Source of the DNA: Nymphaea colorata
Taxonomy: Eukaryota > Streptophyta > Magnoliopsida > Nymphaeales > Nymphaeaceae
NCBI RefSeq assembly: GCF_008831285.2
Contig: NC_045139.1
Coordinates: 9,945,204 to 10,009,203 of the forward strand
Direction: 5' to 3'
Length of the DNA: 64,000 bases
A program made the translations under genes and the position numbers. The stretch's first letter is position 1. Each line of letters opens with the position of its first letter. A model generated the notes under the pieces. That model did no database searches, was not told the DNA's origin, and worked only from the letters and a program-made list of their open reading frames with translations. Positions 35,401-50,900 of this stretch are shown here, one piece after another.

Positions 35401-38080
35401 GTAACCACCATTTCATTTTTACATCAATGATCAACAAGCTTTGTCTCCTAAGAGACATCCGATAAAATTTGAAGCATCAACCTTCTTAGAATACGTTGTG
35501 AACAGAAGCCCATTCTGCTGGTTTGGGATTGAGTGTGGAACTTCACCTTTCCATTTGGTTCTTTAGCAGGCTTTGATTGTAGATTCATCACCCATATCTA
35601 GATTTCCACACAACAAACCACCTTTTCATCTGGTTCAGTAGCAACCATTGATTCTGGATGAGTTACTCCTATCTAAGCTTTCTCACGAAGGATCCTTTGG
35701 CAATGATTATTAAAAGAGACAGGACTGAAGATATGGGCATTTGACTTCTCAAGTTCTCTGTCGTATCCTAGCCCGGAAACTAATTTTGAAACTCTGTCAT
35801 TGCTCATAGTTGGCGAACTCGCAGATCCAAGTTGCGAGTCACCCGAGTCTGCTTGTATTATCAATCGTCAGCCAATCCGAGTTCAAGAGTTTGTTCACTA
35901 TGGTTTGCTTACATAGAGTAGTGGTCCGTTCGTAGATTCAGTACTAAGTCTACTCATCCCACATAACTTGGAGTCTTGGAGAAAGAAAAATGAACGCATG
36001 CAGAAGGGCTTTGTTCGAATTTGCTTAGCTTGGGAATCTCGTGGCAATATTCGTCAAATAATTTTGTTCACCATGCAGTTTATTTAAGGGCATTCCAAGA
36101 TTCCATGCAACGTGTAACCCGAGCCCAGTCAAATGAGTTAACTTGGCTGGCTAGGTGACTTGTTCCTCAACCTGATCTAGAAAACAGCAAAACTAGGTGC
36201 TATCAAGACTCAGCTGAGTCATCGGATGGCCAGGCCAAGTAGTCCGAGCTTTGACAGAGTCGGAGGCGGGTTTAATCGTCTGACCTAGTCACATAGATAT
36301 GATCTAATCTGCAAATTACAAAAACATACTTGTAAAGGATGATACCAAGACTATATGTTACATCAAATTTCGTTTAAGTGTAGTACCCACACACACATAT
36401 ATTAATTACTATAATTGTAGTAAATATATTACTAAAATTTGTAATTTGTATCATATATATGCATATACATTATTTTACATGTTACGTACAAGTATACCAG
36501 CCTTATAATTTTGATTAAATTATACCTTCATTTAATAAAAAAACACTTTTGTACATCAGAAAAAAATTGAAATTAACAAAAACCAGGCCATATGACTGAG
36601 TTGATCTGGCAAGTCATAGTCAAATCACTTGGAATCAATTCCTGAGTCACTAGGTTTTAAATCCTTAGGTTCCTCAACAGTTTCAAGGAAAAGAAGTCCC
36701 TTTGCAATACTAGGATCCGTGAATGAAGGAGGCATGGCAACACCAAAGTGATCTGTAAATTCTCAATCGACCATGTTTTATTAGGTTAGGTTGTCTGATC
36801 TTGTCAGTATCATAGTTACTGAGATAAATAACTGCCTTGGACCAGCTTTAGATATACTGTTCAATGGGGTTGTTGTAAACTTTAGTTCTCTTGAAGTACC
36901 ATTTTTTGAGCAATTCGAAATATTTTATTAGATTATTTGCTCTTAGCACATCCCAGGGTTAATTGCTTGCTGCTGAGAAATATATCTGCCCTGCACCAGC
37001 TTAGGGTAGTTTGTACGTTCAATGGGGTTGTGGTAATCTATGGTGGCATTGAATTTTGCTCTTGGTAGATCAGTTTTGAGCAATTTCAAATGATCGACCG
37101 GTGAAGGGAGAGGCATTATTGTCGGTCATGGGTCATCAAACAGGAAACAGGAGAAAGAAATACATTTGGTAGTGTATGAAAAACTTTTCACTGTATTTGA
37201 ACAAGCCATGAAATATGCAACTTCAGAAAAGAGTAGTTTAAAACTTAAAAGTCCTTGATGAATTTCTTTAACCTCTTTCAACTTAGAGCCAATTTGGACA
37301 GCTCCCCAGCGCCAGGTGAGTTTCCTGACATTTTTTTTTGGCAGAATTGGGATGTTGCTGGTGTGATGTGATGTCTGATGTGTTATCAGAAACTTCTTTT
37401 TGAAGGGGAAGATGATGAAGCAAGTGGGTAGGGATCACATTATTTTGATTCATAACAAGGAAGGTTCATATCATATTTCAGATTTCAGAACAATTTGTTC
37501 TGTGGAATGGCGCTTTTAAATGGATCTCCATAGTGATGGTTTGATGATGAAAGGAATCCTTTGTAGGATGGTTTCGTTGAGATGGAATGCTTTTTAAAAG
37601 TCCAAACGAAGGGGAGTCTATGGAAGAGCAAGATTCTTTTCTGGTTCTGGTTATTTGTGCTTAACTAAATGTATCCTTTCTGCTCTGCCTTATTATTAGA
37701 TATTGAATGGTAAGTGTTCTTATCAATTTTTAAGGGGCTTGAAGGTTTGTTCTGTAACTTCCTTTGAGAAGACACAGAGTTAGCTCGTAAACCTCATTAT
37801 TATCTTGGAAGACTCTCTCTTCTCCAGTTGGAAGAAGGAGAATTCACAAAATCGAAGATGCTAATGGGATTTCATCAGACTTGTGTCATGTTCCGATGAT
37901 CCAACGAGTTTCTATCAACAAAGGTTGTTTGCTTGCTTCTCCTGGCTCCTGATAGGCCCGTGCCCGTATGAGCGAGGCGGAGATCGGATACGATAGAGAT
38001 TATCGGACCCGAACGGCCGAACCCGTTGACCGGCGCCCCTCGCCTTCTTAGTTCTTCCCCTTGTTGGGCTGCGAATCCAG
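35401..38080. other. Intergenic repeats, no gene seen
   Basis: Degenerate repeats rich in ACTCAGCTGAGTC- and GAGTCACTAGG-like words lie at about 35790-35900 and 36110-36660, consistent with old small transposons. A diverged tandem duplication follows at 36818-37091. No coding segment was recognised. Confidence 0.5.
36818..37091. repeat. Diverged tandem duplication, about 154-bp period
   Basis: Both units contain actgagata / gctgagaaa, then ctgcc..g.accagctt, ttcaatggggttgt and ttttgagcaatt(c/t)(g/c)aaat in the same order. Many substitutions and indels separate them, so the duplication is old. Confidence 0.65.
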
Positions 38081-38088
38081 CGGAGGGA

Positions 38089-40922
38089 ATGAGAAAGGGA
38101 GAGAGGGAGATGGCGATCTCTAGCTTCCTCCCGCTTCTGACAGTGGCACTCGTCTTGACTGCAGGTACCTTCAGTTGATTCATTGATTACTTCGTTCCTT
38201 TTCTTCTTTCTCTGCCATGGTTTTGTTGCGGAAAACGAGATCTGATCTCCACTTTCTCATGCCCTGTGATCCCAGTCAGGGGAACTTTCGCGTGGCATTG
38301 GTTTTTCTCCCTCTTATTTGAGAATGGTTCCGCCGATTTCCCCCATGATAAGCTGTTTTAATACGATTTCGCATTATGGAAACCATGTAATGGTTACTCG
38401 CTTGGAAAATGATGAAAAAACCTAAACTTGTATCTCCTTGGAAAATCATGTTTAGCTATTACAAATCCTATGCTGTTCGGTTCCTCTTGTATGGAAGGTG
38501 TTCATTCTCGTCTGGTTTTTATCCTCCCTTTTATTGTCTTGATCTGTGCAGTTGTTGCTAAGAAATCTGGTGATGTGACGGAACTTCAGATCGGAGTAAA
38601 GGTAGCGACCTTTCGCTTCTCTTTTTCATAATTTCTGCTTTTCTTTGTTCTGAATTCGACTTTGTGTTGTGCTTGTTCTAACTAACCTATGAGAAGACCG
38701 AGTTCAAACGCCTATTTCTTAATTTTCCTGTTGTTGTTCATAATGCTGTCTTCTTTGTCAGTCTGCGGTTAGCGCCTTAGTGGTGGTTGTTTGGTACTCG
38801 TTGAATCTCAAGCTGCTTCACTCCACAAGCTAAACAAGCGATAAGAGTGAAACCTGGAGTCGTCTTTGATCAAAGCATTACTCGTTTTGTAGAGATTAGT
38901 TGTTTTTGCTTTTCTGATCATGCATGTCGTCATGAAACAACGTGAAAAGACTTACGTCTGTGCTGGAGATTGATTCCGGCTTTGTTTTGTTAATGAGTTG
39001 CCTGCCTGCCTGTGATCGGTGTTGTCTCCTCTTCAAGGTGTGGTAATGCTAATCCTCCTTACTACAATTGGTCGTCGTGAAACACACACCGTTTAATTGC
39101 TAAGATATATGTTAACGGGTGGTGGTTTGCGAATGGAATTTGTTGAAATGTGAAGCTAATAAATTGTTTGTAGAACGTACTGCCTGTTCAATGTTGCAAC
39201 AAAAATGTGAAAATATTAACTATATGGCATTCTGCTTTGTCTAGCCCTGCTGTTTACCTATCTAGTTTCTAGTCTTGTACTTTCACCATGCTGATGATCT
39301 TTCTCCCGTGTCATTCATCGCAGCATAAGCCAGAGACTTGTGATATCCAGGCTCACAAAGGTGACAAAATCAAAGTCCATTATCGGGTAAATGCATCTAT
39401 TTCTTATGACCTTCTTCTTGTACACTAAAAGTTATTACAGGTGCTTTTGGTAAATTTCCGTGCTTGGATTTATGCTTCATAGTTTCTGTGGATGATATCA
39501 TTTGATTTATGCCCCCGGGATGGAAAACTTTGTTTCCTGAACTTATGTTAAACTGTCTTCCATGAGTCTCGTGTACATCAAGTTCCTTCTTCTTAATTCC
39601 ACTGCTTTAGTTCTGTTGAGGGGCTAGTATAAACCTTTTTAACACTGATGGGAGTTATGTGATAACTCTTCCTCTATGTGTGATTCTTAATAAATTGCCA
39701 CTTAAAATAATGTACATTGAGGTTGCTTGATTTGTACATTTCCTCTCCCTCTTTTATATGCCAACATCGTTCATCCTTTGTCTGAGGTTGGTGTCTAATG
39801 GCTGTGCCTTTTCCATCTTTTAATCTCCTATTGAGTGGAAACGTCAAAGCTTGTTTTGTCTTGATTGTTCTTAAAAACTGATCGGCAAATATGGTTTGGG
39901 TGGGCATCCTTCCTCATCTGCTTTTGATTTCTTAAATTTTATCGTGGAAGGATTATAGAGGTTAATGTGTGTACCACTTGTGCGGTTAAGTTTGAGTACC
40001 ATTGATTATTTCTCTTCAATGTGAAAATGTCTTGTGTTGCAGGGTTCTCTTACTGATGGAAGTGTATTTGATTCTAGCTATGAAAGAGGTGATCCAATTG
40101 AGTTTGAACTTGGAAGCGGTCAAGTGATTAAAGGTCTGTGATAATCCCTATTTGTTAGATGATTTGTAATAAATTAAATTTTGTTTGGTAGTGCTGCTAA
40201 AGTTCTAGAATTCATTTTATGGGCATTCTGGGGTTGATTTGGGTGGGGAAGTCTCTGGGAACATGTCTCATCTCTGAGGCCTCTCTTTGTCTTTTGCATT
40301 TCGCCAGATTCTGTTTTTTCCTTTTCATGAGCAATCTCCTACCAACTGTTATACAAATAATCTGTGATTGGCTGCAGGATGGGACCAGGGTTTGCTTGGG
40401 ATGTGTGTGGGAGAGAAAAGAAAGTTAAAAATACCTTCCAAACTTGGTTATGGAGCTCAGGGATCGCCACCTAAGATTCCTGGTAAGTGCAATAATCTAT
40501 ACTTTTTAGTTCCTGAACATTTATATTCTCGATATCTCTTTCTTCTTTTTGGTTAAGTTTTCCAAAGAAGATGATGGATATCTCTTGGTCTTAGTAAAAG
40601 ATATTACTATGCTTCAGTTTTCTTTATCCCGATTCTTAAACCAGAATATATTAATATACATTCACCTAAAAGGTTAAAACTATGGTATTTGTGCAATGGC
40701 AGACGATTTGCAATGTATTGCTGATTCAGTATAGATTACTGTGCCGCATCTTTATGCATCGGTGCTTTGAATGGTTCATTCGTTCATTACACGTGGTGCT
40801 GTTTCCATATTGAGTCTTTCTGGTTGGTATTTTCAGGTGGAGCTACCTTGATTTTTGATACTGAGCTTGTTGCTGTCAATGGGAAGGGCTCAAGCCAAGG
40901 GACTAGCGATAACGAGTTATAG
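38089..40922 (+). CDS. FKBP15: ER-luminal FKBP-type peptidyl-prolyl cis-trans isomerase, FKBP15 type
   Basis: The six coding exons end or begin at 38164, 38552-38601, 39324-39386, 40043-40133, 40378-40482 and 40837-40922. Two in-frame ATGs are possible: 38089 (156 residues) and 38110 (149 residues). The second has the stronger context and starts directly with a signal peptide ([18 protein letters not shown]). Numbering from it, the FK506-pocket residues are Y55, F65, D66, V84, I85, W88, Y111 and F128, all conserved, so the domain should be active. The protein ends DNEL, an HDEL-like ER-retention signal. It catalyses proline isomerisation during folding in the secretory pathway. The [13 protein letters not shown] block after the signal is typical of plant FKBP15-1/15-2. 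Which of these is the orthologue is not resolved. Confidence 0.93.
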
Positions 40923-42056
40923 TGGTGCTGAAAATTGGTTAAATGCCATCACTTGTGCTTCTGTACTTTAGATGAAATTAGTAGGCTTTCGTTGCTGCAC
41001 TGCCTCTATCCTCCATCATTCTGGGCTGTGCTAGGATATGACATTGAATTTGGCGGGTGGAAGCCAAGTAGGCCTTTTGATTTTATCAAAAATTTTCTTC
41101 CTGAACATTAGAATTTTGAAAACCGAAACAACTTATTGCAGAAATGTCTTGCTGAGGTATCTCTACGCTTTTATATGTAGGCTGACAATTCAAAGTTCTT
41201 ATTCACTAAAGTTTACGCTTGGGCAATTTAGGTCGATACATTCCTATGCTTCCTTGTAAATCTTTTACGGTTCTCTTGTTATATCGGTGGATCTGTGTCA
41301 TGCTTTAGGTGATGTGATAAAAATCTTCACTTCATCTTAGGTTGGACTTAAAGATCCACACTTGAAATTTTCATTTTATTCTTTCTGTCAGGAAAAAAAA
41401 AAAAAAAACTGATCTAAAAAGGTTTGATCTTATAGATGTCAAATCCTAAGGAATTTCAGATGGCAATGCAACGCCCTTTAAATTTTCGGAACGAGATCAA
41501 ATTAACCAAACGCTAAGAAATTTTTGTGTTAGACGTAACATGGATCGTACTTTGTGTTTGTGGTGCTACCGTCGTAGAATCTGTAGACTGGCAAATATAA
41601 AAATTATGATGACTTTCCTTGAGTATTTGGTGAAACCTTATCGTACATCTTCCAAATATCACATGTTAAAACTAATTTCATAGTCAAACTAGTTATCGCG
41701 GTCGCCTTTTTTCTTAATGTGCTTGTGTCCTGGAGGCCATCTAATTAAATTTGAGTGTATATGGTTTAGTATGTTTTTGAACTCCAATTTGCGGGTTTTT
41801 TCTAGGGATGTAAACGTTTCGAACTTGCGTTGAATCCAATATTTCCCAGATTTGACTTGGTTGGATTTCTTTAATTGGATTCTTCTCAGATTCAAGCTTG
41901 GATGTCTGAAGCCCAATTGAGGACCGAAAATGCTTCTAGAAAATAATCTGTTCCTTCTATTTAAAATTCACCTGTGGTTTTATCTAACATGTAGCCCTTT
42001 TAGCGAGAAAATTTAGTGTGAAATGCTGTTATCTTGCTAAAAGTTAGTTCTATAAA
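40923..42056. other. 3' flank of FKBP15 gene, no gene seen
   Basis: Presumed 3' UTR, followed by AT-rich DNA with an A-run near 41393-41408. Confidence 0.5.
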
Positions 42057-42204
42057 GGGGTCATTTGACAAATGAAACACTTTGTAAATGTTTAATGAAT
42101 CTATCTCAAAGATTAAGTCAAAAATTAAGTTTGAAGAATCTGCATCAATTGTTGGGATGGATTTATAAAACATTCACAGTATGTTCCAACTGCAAAATGA
42201 CCCC
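42057..42204. mobile_element. 148-bp MITE with GGGGTCATTT-type TIR
   Basis: The left end ggggtcatttgaca and the right end tgcaaaatgacccc form a 14-bp inverted repeat with a few mismatches. The interior is AT-rich and non-coding. The target duplication is not clear. Size and TIR pattern match the copy at 25648-25797. Confidence 0.68.
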
Positions 42205-44584
<2,380 letters not shown>

Positions 44585-46433
44585 TAGCAACAGCTTTCCT
44601 CTTATTTTCCTGTCCTTTTTGAAGGTGGTGTGCTCCTTTATTTGTAAAAATGGTAAAAGAAAAAATGGAAACAGTAGGAAATAACGAGAATGGAAAACGA
44701 TGAGCAAGCTAGTCTTGCACTTACCACAGAATATTGTGTCCTTGGTTCCTCCTGTTTTCTCTTTCTGTGTTGCTCCTTTTAGGCTTTGACCGCATGGATT
44801 ATATAAGTTGTCTACCTCATCTTTTTTCATTAGCATTTCGTTTATTATGTCTTTCATTAACAGCACATGGTTGTGTTTAAGGAATCTCCACAGTTACATT
44901 TTCAGGTCATCTGCATGTTCTTTCAAATAGTGCCAAATGAATGGTTGGTAGGAGGAGCCAACTTTTCAGATATTGCGCATAAAACTATAAAAGAACATGA
45001 AAACATTGAGGAAAGATGAAAGAATCGAACTTGACTGAGAAGCGAATTCTTGTTCAACAAGGAAAGATGTTTGCACAAATGAAAAATGTGAGTCCTCACG
45101 TGCCTCCAGCTTCTCCATTTCTGGGAACTAAAATTTCGGTCAGGCTTTTGCTTTTCCAGAAATTTCTGGTCACTAAATCAGGAACTCATCACTTTATGAG
45201 GGACCAACACCTCCCCCACCTAACAATGCACAATGCATTTACGTCTTAGAAACGGATACCTTAATCCACAATCGAATGGTAGTCAAATGTTGTGGAATTC
45301 TGAATATGTTATATCTTCTTGAAGGTGGAAGCAGATGCATAATTGAGTACAAACAAAAACAGATCTCTTGATGCAGCGATTTGGCAGAAGCAGAAATAAA
45401 AATATGAGTGATCGTGACAAGAACATAATAGTATGTATAATCACTACAATCACGTATGGTGCAAGAGCTAAAAACTTTTTTCTATGGGTCACTAAATATA
45501 TAGTTTACAAATTTTCAATTGACAATAGGGCAGTGACCATGGTCACATGGGTCTGCTTCATATAACTGAACCCTGGTCCGGAAACCCCACGTATCTCTGC
45601 CCGTTTGTGGGTGGTATCATATTGATATTTTAACACAAGAAAGATCGGAACATGAATAGGATACAGGGCCAATCAGCTTCAACCATGCTAAAGCAGGAAG
45701 AGATGCAAGAAAAATAAAACTGAAAAAAAAAAGATAACTAGAGAAATGATTAAATTTAATATTTGTTAACATTCCAATTATAGCTTCCCTGGCTTTGATT
45801 TAATCACATGAATCTGGATTTACCTTGTTTAAGTTACATATTATGAATCTCATACATGGATCGTTACATTCAAAATCAGATCTAGGGTACAAATAGAACA
45901 AAATAACCCAGACAAGATCGATACTAAGGTCTAAACTCTAAATCAACTGATCAGTCGCCCTGGGATCCAATATGCATCAAGTCTGGATTTGTGCTGCTTC
46001 CACTCTGCATCGTGTGAGCGGAGGTAGAACAAGAACTGCTTATAATTGCAAAGCTCAATCGAAGAATAACTGAATAAGATATTCATGACCTTCTTTCTCT
46101 TTCGTACCCAGCACACATTTCCAATAGGCAAATGGTGCCAAAAGGTCGAAAACTTCGAAGGAAGACTTAACCCCTTTATCCTAACAAAAACCATCGGTCA
46201 AAAGAATCTTCCTCTTTCCAACTCCAATATGAAATAAGAATTTCTTGTGCTTTTTAAGGGGAGGGCGCCTATTGAAGGCAATGGAAGTTAAGACTAGGAA
46301 ATTGCAATTAAGACTGCAAAACATCTTTCCCAGTGGTTTTTTGCATAGCTTGTCATACCAGTGATTGGTAGAAGACCAGTTTATTGTTCTTGTTAATACA
46401 ACCAAAGTTCAATTTCTAATAAAACAATGCAAG

Positions 46434-46515
<82 letters not shown>

Positions 46516-47560
46516 GAACTGTAAGACACCACTTCTGAGGCTATGCTAGCTTCTCTAGCAGAGGAATTTGCCCCTCTAGTCAGTATAGAGACAAACTGAG
46601 CAATTGGGTGCTCTCCAAGAACAATGATATGTTTCCTAAATGGGGAGTAAGTGCAAAATTTGCAATCGCTGTTGAAAACCTTTTTGCTTCAGCAGTTGGA
46701 ACAGAAAATGGAATTTGCTTGTCAGCTCCAAAAATTGGTTGCATTTCATAGTAAAGGGCGTGCTCAATTAGGTAACATATTAGGCAAATCACAAAGCTTC
46801 TCAAACGATCGATTTTAATTAAAATTATAATAAGCCTGCATTTCTTGCTACCAAAAACGACGATGGGCATGAAAATAGAGTATAGAACAATGTTAGAAAA
46901 TATTGGTGTTAAATAAGGGCAATTGTCTCTGTTATCCAATTAAACAAAAAGCTTAAGTCTTGCAAAAATCCCTTATGCTAAAGGGGCAGGGCGTGGTTTA
47001 CTATGTATGAAGCTTTCTTTAGTTTATACTTTTAGCTGCAACCGGGTATGATATTTCATGTAAAAGATTTTGATAAGGTCTTGACCCGATCCTGGCGAGC
47101 AAATGGTTCACTGAATCCGGTTCTGATTCATCCCATTTAGTAGGATCCGATCCGCTGTCACCCTTACCTTCATCCATGATCTCCTTGGCTGATAATGATA
47201 AACTCAACCGCTGTTTTTCACACAAATTGCATGTTAAAGCAGAGAGGAAGCCATTGCTACCAACTAAAGTTTACTAAACAGAGTTACTGGTTATGATTCA
47301 CCAAACCAAGATCTACTGTTGGTACATCCACTGTAGAAACATTTCCTTTGCCTGCAGAAGGTTTAACTTTATTTGAGATTCGTTTTTAACTCATCTATTT
47401 CAAAGTTGTTACCTGCAGATAGCTTTTTTTTCTCTATAGCTTAATTTCCGTTGCAGGTTTAGAAATGTCCTATTTTGGAGTAAAGGCTTAAATCGGGTTC
47501 GTGGGCTGCCGTGAAAAGGTCAGCATCTCGAATGGTCCTGACCCTTCTCTCTCTCCCTCT
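44585..47560. other. Intergenic stretch, no gene seen
   Basis: Mostly AT-rich DNA with short frames lacking domain signatures. It holds the large TA/TG microsatellite at 46437-46513. Confidence 0.5.
46437..46513. repeat. (TA)n(TG)n compound microsatellite
   Basis: About 23 TA units run into about 15 TG units, the longest simple repeat in the window. Confidence 0.97.
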
Positions 47561-47572
47561 CTCTGAGGTCTT

Positions 47573-47610
47573 TAGAAGTCTCTAGAAACCCCAAATCCCT
47601 AGCATATAAG
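47573..47610 (+). promoter_or_regulatory. Candidate core promoter of the ROF-type FKBP gene
   Basis: A TATAAG box at 47605-47610 lies about 310 bp before the start codon. Immediately upstream, agaagtctctagaa contains GAA and CTCTAGAA, an imperfect heat-shock element. This would fit the heat induction known for ROF1, but the match is weak. A leader intron is likely to end at the ttttag before 47910. Confidence 0.35.
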
Positions 47611-47920
47611 ATGCTTCTCGCCTCCCCTTTTCCACTGTGACAGATTAATCGAGAGCGAAGAGAGGGAAACGAATAGGGCCAATCCTCACACTGCTATCAC
47701 AGTTCCTCGCGTTCCATCCTCTGCGTATCCATCCGATTCTCTTCAAGGTTTTCTTTTTCACAGGCACACACACACACACTGTCTCTCTCTCGCTGCGTGT
47801 GTGGGTGGTGGGTTTTTGTTTTTCCTTCTGGTTTCTTGATGTAATCGTATTTTCGTGATTGCTATTGGTATGTGACGTTTCTTGGTTGGATGGTTTGTTG
47901 GGTTTTTAGAGGTGAGAGAA

Positions 47921-50900
47921 ATGGACGAGGATTTCGAGCTGCCTGACGCTGGGGAGGAGATGAACGAGGACTTCGAGCTTCCAGATGACAACCCCATTTT
48001 GAAGGTTGGGGAGGAGAAAGAGATCGGAAAGCAGGGCCTCAAGAAGAAGCTTGTCAAAGATGGAGAGGGATGGGAAAGACCAGAGAATGGCGATGAGGTC
48101 GAAGGTACATTTCTACCCGTATACCACCTTTATCACCAACTTGTATGTTTATAGGAATGACGGAGCGGCTTTCATGGCAGTTTCTGTTTCATGTTTCTCT
48201 CTGTATTCTGACTTCTGTAGCTCTGATGACTGACGTTTGTACTGCGGAACTTCTTTTTCTTAGTGCACTACACCGGAACTCTCTTGGATGGAACGCAGTT
48301 CGATTCAAGCCGCGATCGGGGCATCCCATTCAAGTTCAAGCTTGGTCAAGGTGAGTCCTGTAGTTAAGTGATTTCCGGTCTTCGATATATGGTAGGCTGG
48401 TAGCGTCTTTGTCCTGTGTTCTTGGTATTTGATATGTGGTGCCACCTCTGTATTATGTTGTTGGCGTCTTATTTGGTTACGATTCTCTTGTCAGTTAAAA
48501 AGGGATTGTTTACAACTTCATACATCTCGAATCAAATGTGTCGATTCTTCTTTTATTATTAAGTGTGATTTTTTTTTTAATTTTTTTTCCCGAGATCCAT
48601 TCTTCTTACTGAGATTTGTTCTGAGATGTACCATGTGTATAGGAATGTTTAGGCTGTTGATATCCATATAATTGCGATTTCTTGATTCTCTGCTTAGTTT
48701 TGCGTTGATTTTTGGGTGTGCTGTGATGGGTTCACGATGGTGATGGTAGCTAGCAGGACATGTTGATCTCCTGGAACTAATGGAGGTTTCCCGATATTCT
48801 TGATTTATATGTCTTTTATTGCTTCTTTGACTTCGAGTTACTATTCCTATTCTGGAAATGGGAAGCCAATGACTTCATGAATGGTACAAAATTTTTGGCT
48901 CGGAAGCATGCTTCTCTTAATCAGGGACATGGATAACTCCTATTTGATTGCTTACATTTAAATGAAGCATGTTTAGGTTTTTGCGTTCTTTAGTTTTGTT
49001 TTTGTCCTCATTTTTTTTTCGGTTCGTATGCATAGTATGGATTTTTGTGCCGTGTTTTGATCATACCTACTTTTTTGGCGGCTTCTCCTTTTGTTACGTT
49101 TATGAACCTTTTGAATATTTTTAACTGGGAGCTGACTTGATGTGTTGTGGGTCCTGTTACAGGCCAAGTGATTAAAGGATGGGATATTGGTATCAAGACC
49201 ATGAAGAAAGGTGAAAATTCGATTTTCACCATCCCTGCTGAGCTTGCCTATGGAGAATCCGGCTCGCCTCCAACTATCCCTCCGAATGCCACACTCAAAT
49301 TTGATGTTGAGCTGCTCTCCTGGACTAGCGTGAAAGACATTTGCAAGGATGGTGGTATCTTCAAAAAAATCCTAAAGGAAGGAGAGAAATGGGAGAATCC
49401 AAAAGATGCCGATGAAGTATTTGGTAAGTGTGTGGTTTGTGCAGTCCTGAAATACTTAATTTCATCTGTTCTTAATCATTAACCATACTGCGGTGCTTTT
49501 GCAGTAAAATATGAAGCGAAACTTGAAGATGGAACTGTGGTGTCAAAATCCGTTGAGGGAGTTGAATTTGCCGTTAAAGACGGTCAGTGCAATTTTCCCC
49601 GTTGATTGATTGCCCACCGTCCCTATAATTGTGGAAGAAAATGTTTCTTTTGTGTATTTATTGTTTGACATCGGCAACGTCTGCTTTTGGATCCAGGTTA
49701 CTTCTGTCCTGCATTGTCCAAATCTGTGAAGACCATGAAAAAGGGCGAGAAGGTTCTGCTGACTGTTAAGCCTCAATGTAAGATTTTTTTACTTTTTGTG
49801 GTCAAGTAAAGTTTCCTAGTACACCAAGCTGATTTTTGGGTCTGCTGTGATGGGTTCATTATGTGGGAATGTTCTCTAGTCTATTTCTGCTGTTGCTTTT
49901 GTCTTCTTTTGGTGTCCGACAGTGCTTTTAGAGAGTCTTTGGCTTTTTCTTTGCCTCACTTTGCTGCAAGTGCAGCTTGGTAGGTCGTATGTTGTTGCAT
50001 TTAATTGCAACATAGGTGATGTTCAAGTCTAAGAGCCGACTACTTTGCCTCGTTTGACACATGGGCAAATGTTTAGCTATGGATTTATGGGGATATAGTG
50101 CAAGAAACTGTTCTAACTAGTCCTGTTTCTGTCCATATGATGGCGGTAATGCTTAGTTGCTTAGTTAAAAATGCTTTCTCCACTTTCAGATGCTTTTGGA
50201 GAGAAAGGAAGGCCTGCTGCTGGTGAAGAGGGTGCAGTTCCTCCTAGTGCAACTCTGCACATTGAGCTTGAACTGGTTTCATGGAAGACGGTAACAGAAG
50301 TTACTGATGACAAGAAGGTGCTGAAAAAGATTCTCATGGAAGGTGAAGGTTATGAACGTCCAAATGAAGGAGCAGTAGTCAAAGGTATATCCCAACCTTC
50401 AAAAGCATGTCTGCTTGTTGTGGCATATACTTGTTTTTTACATTTTCTGGTTCAAGGTTTCTTTTTTGCCCTTCAGTTGGCTAGTGCTAATGGTGCTTCA
50501 TTTGCTGATTAATATACAGTCAAGCTGACGGGAAAGCTGGCTGATGGTACTGTGTTTCTGAAGAAAGGACACGAGGATGAACCGTTTGAGTTCATGACTG
50601 GTGAAGGTAAAATAGTTCTAAATGTTTTTGAGATTGAACAGAGAATGCTTGAGTTTTGTTTATCATCATGTTGTACTACGACTTATAACTGATGTGAAAC
50701 CCATGAATATTGCAGAACAAGTGATCGAAGGTCTAGACAGAGCTGTCATGACCATGAAGAAGGGTGAGGTTGGACTTGTAACAATTTCTCCTGAATATGC
50801 GTTTGGTTCTGAATCAAAGGAGGAGCTAGCAACTGTGCCTGCCAATTCCACTGTATATTATGAAGTGGAGCTCGTGTCCTTTGTCAAGGTTGGTAGAATT

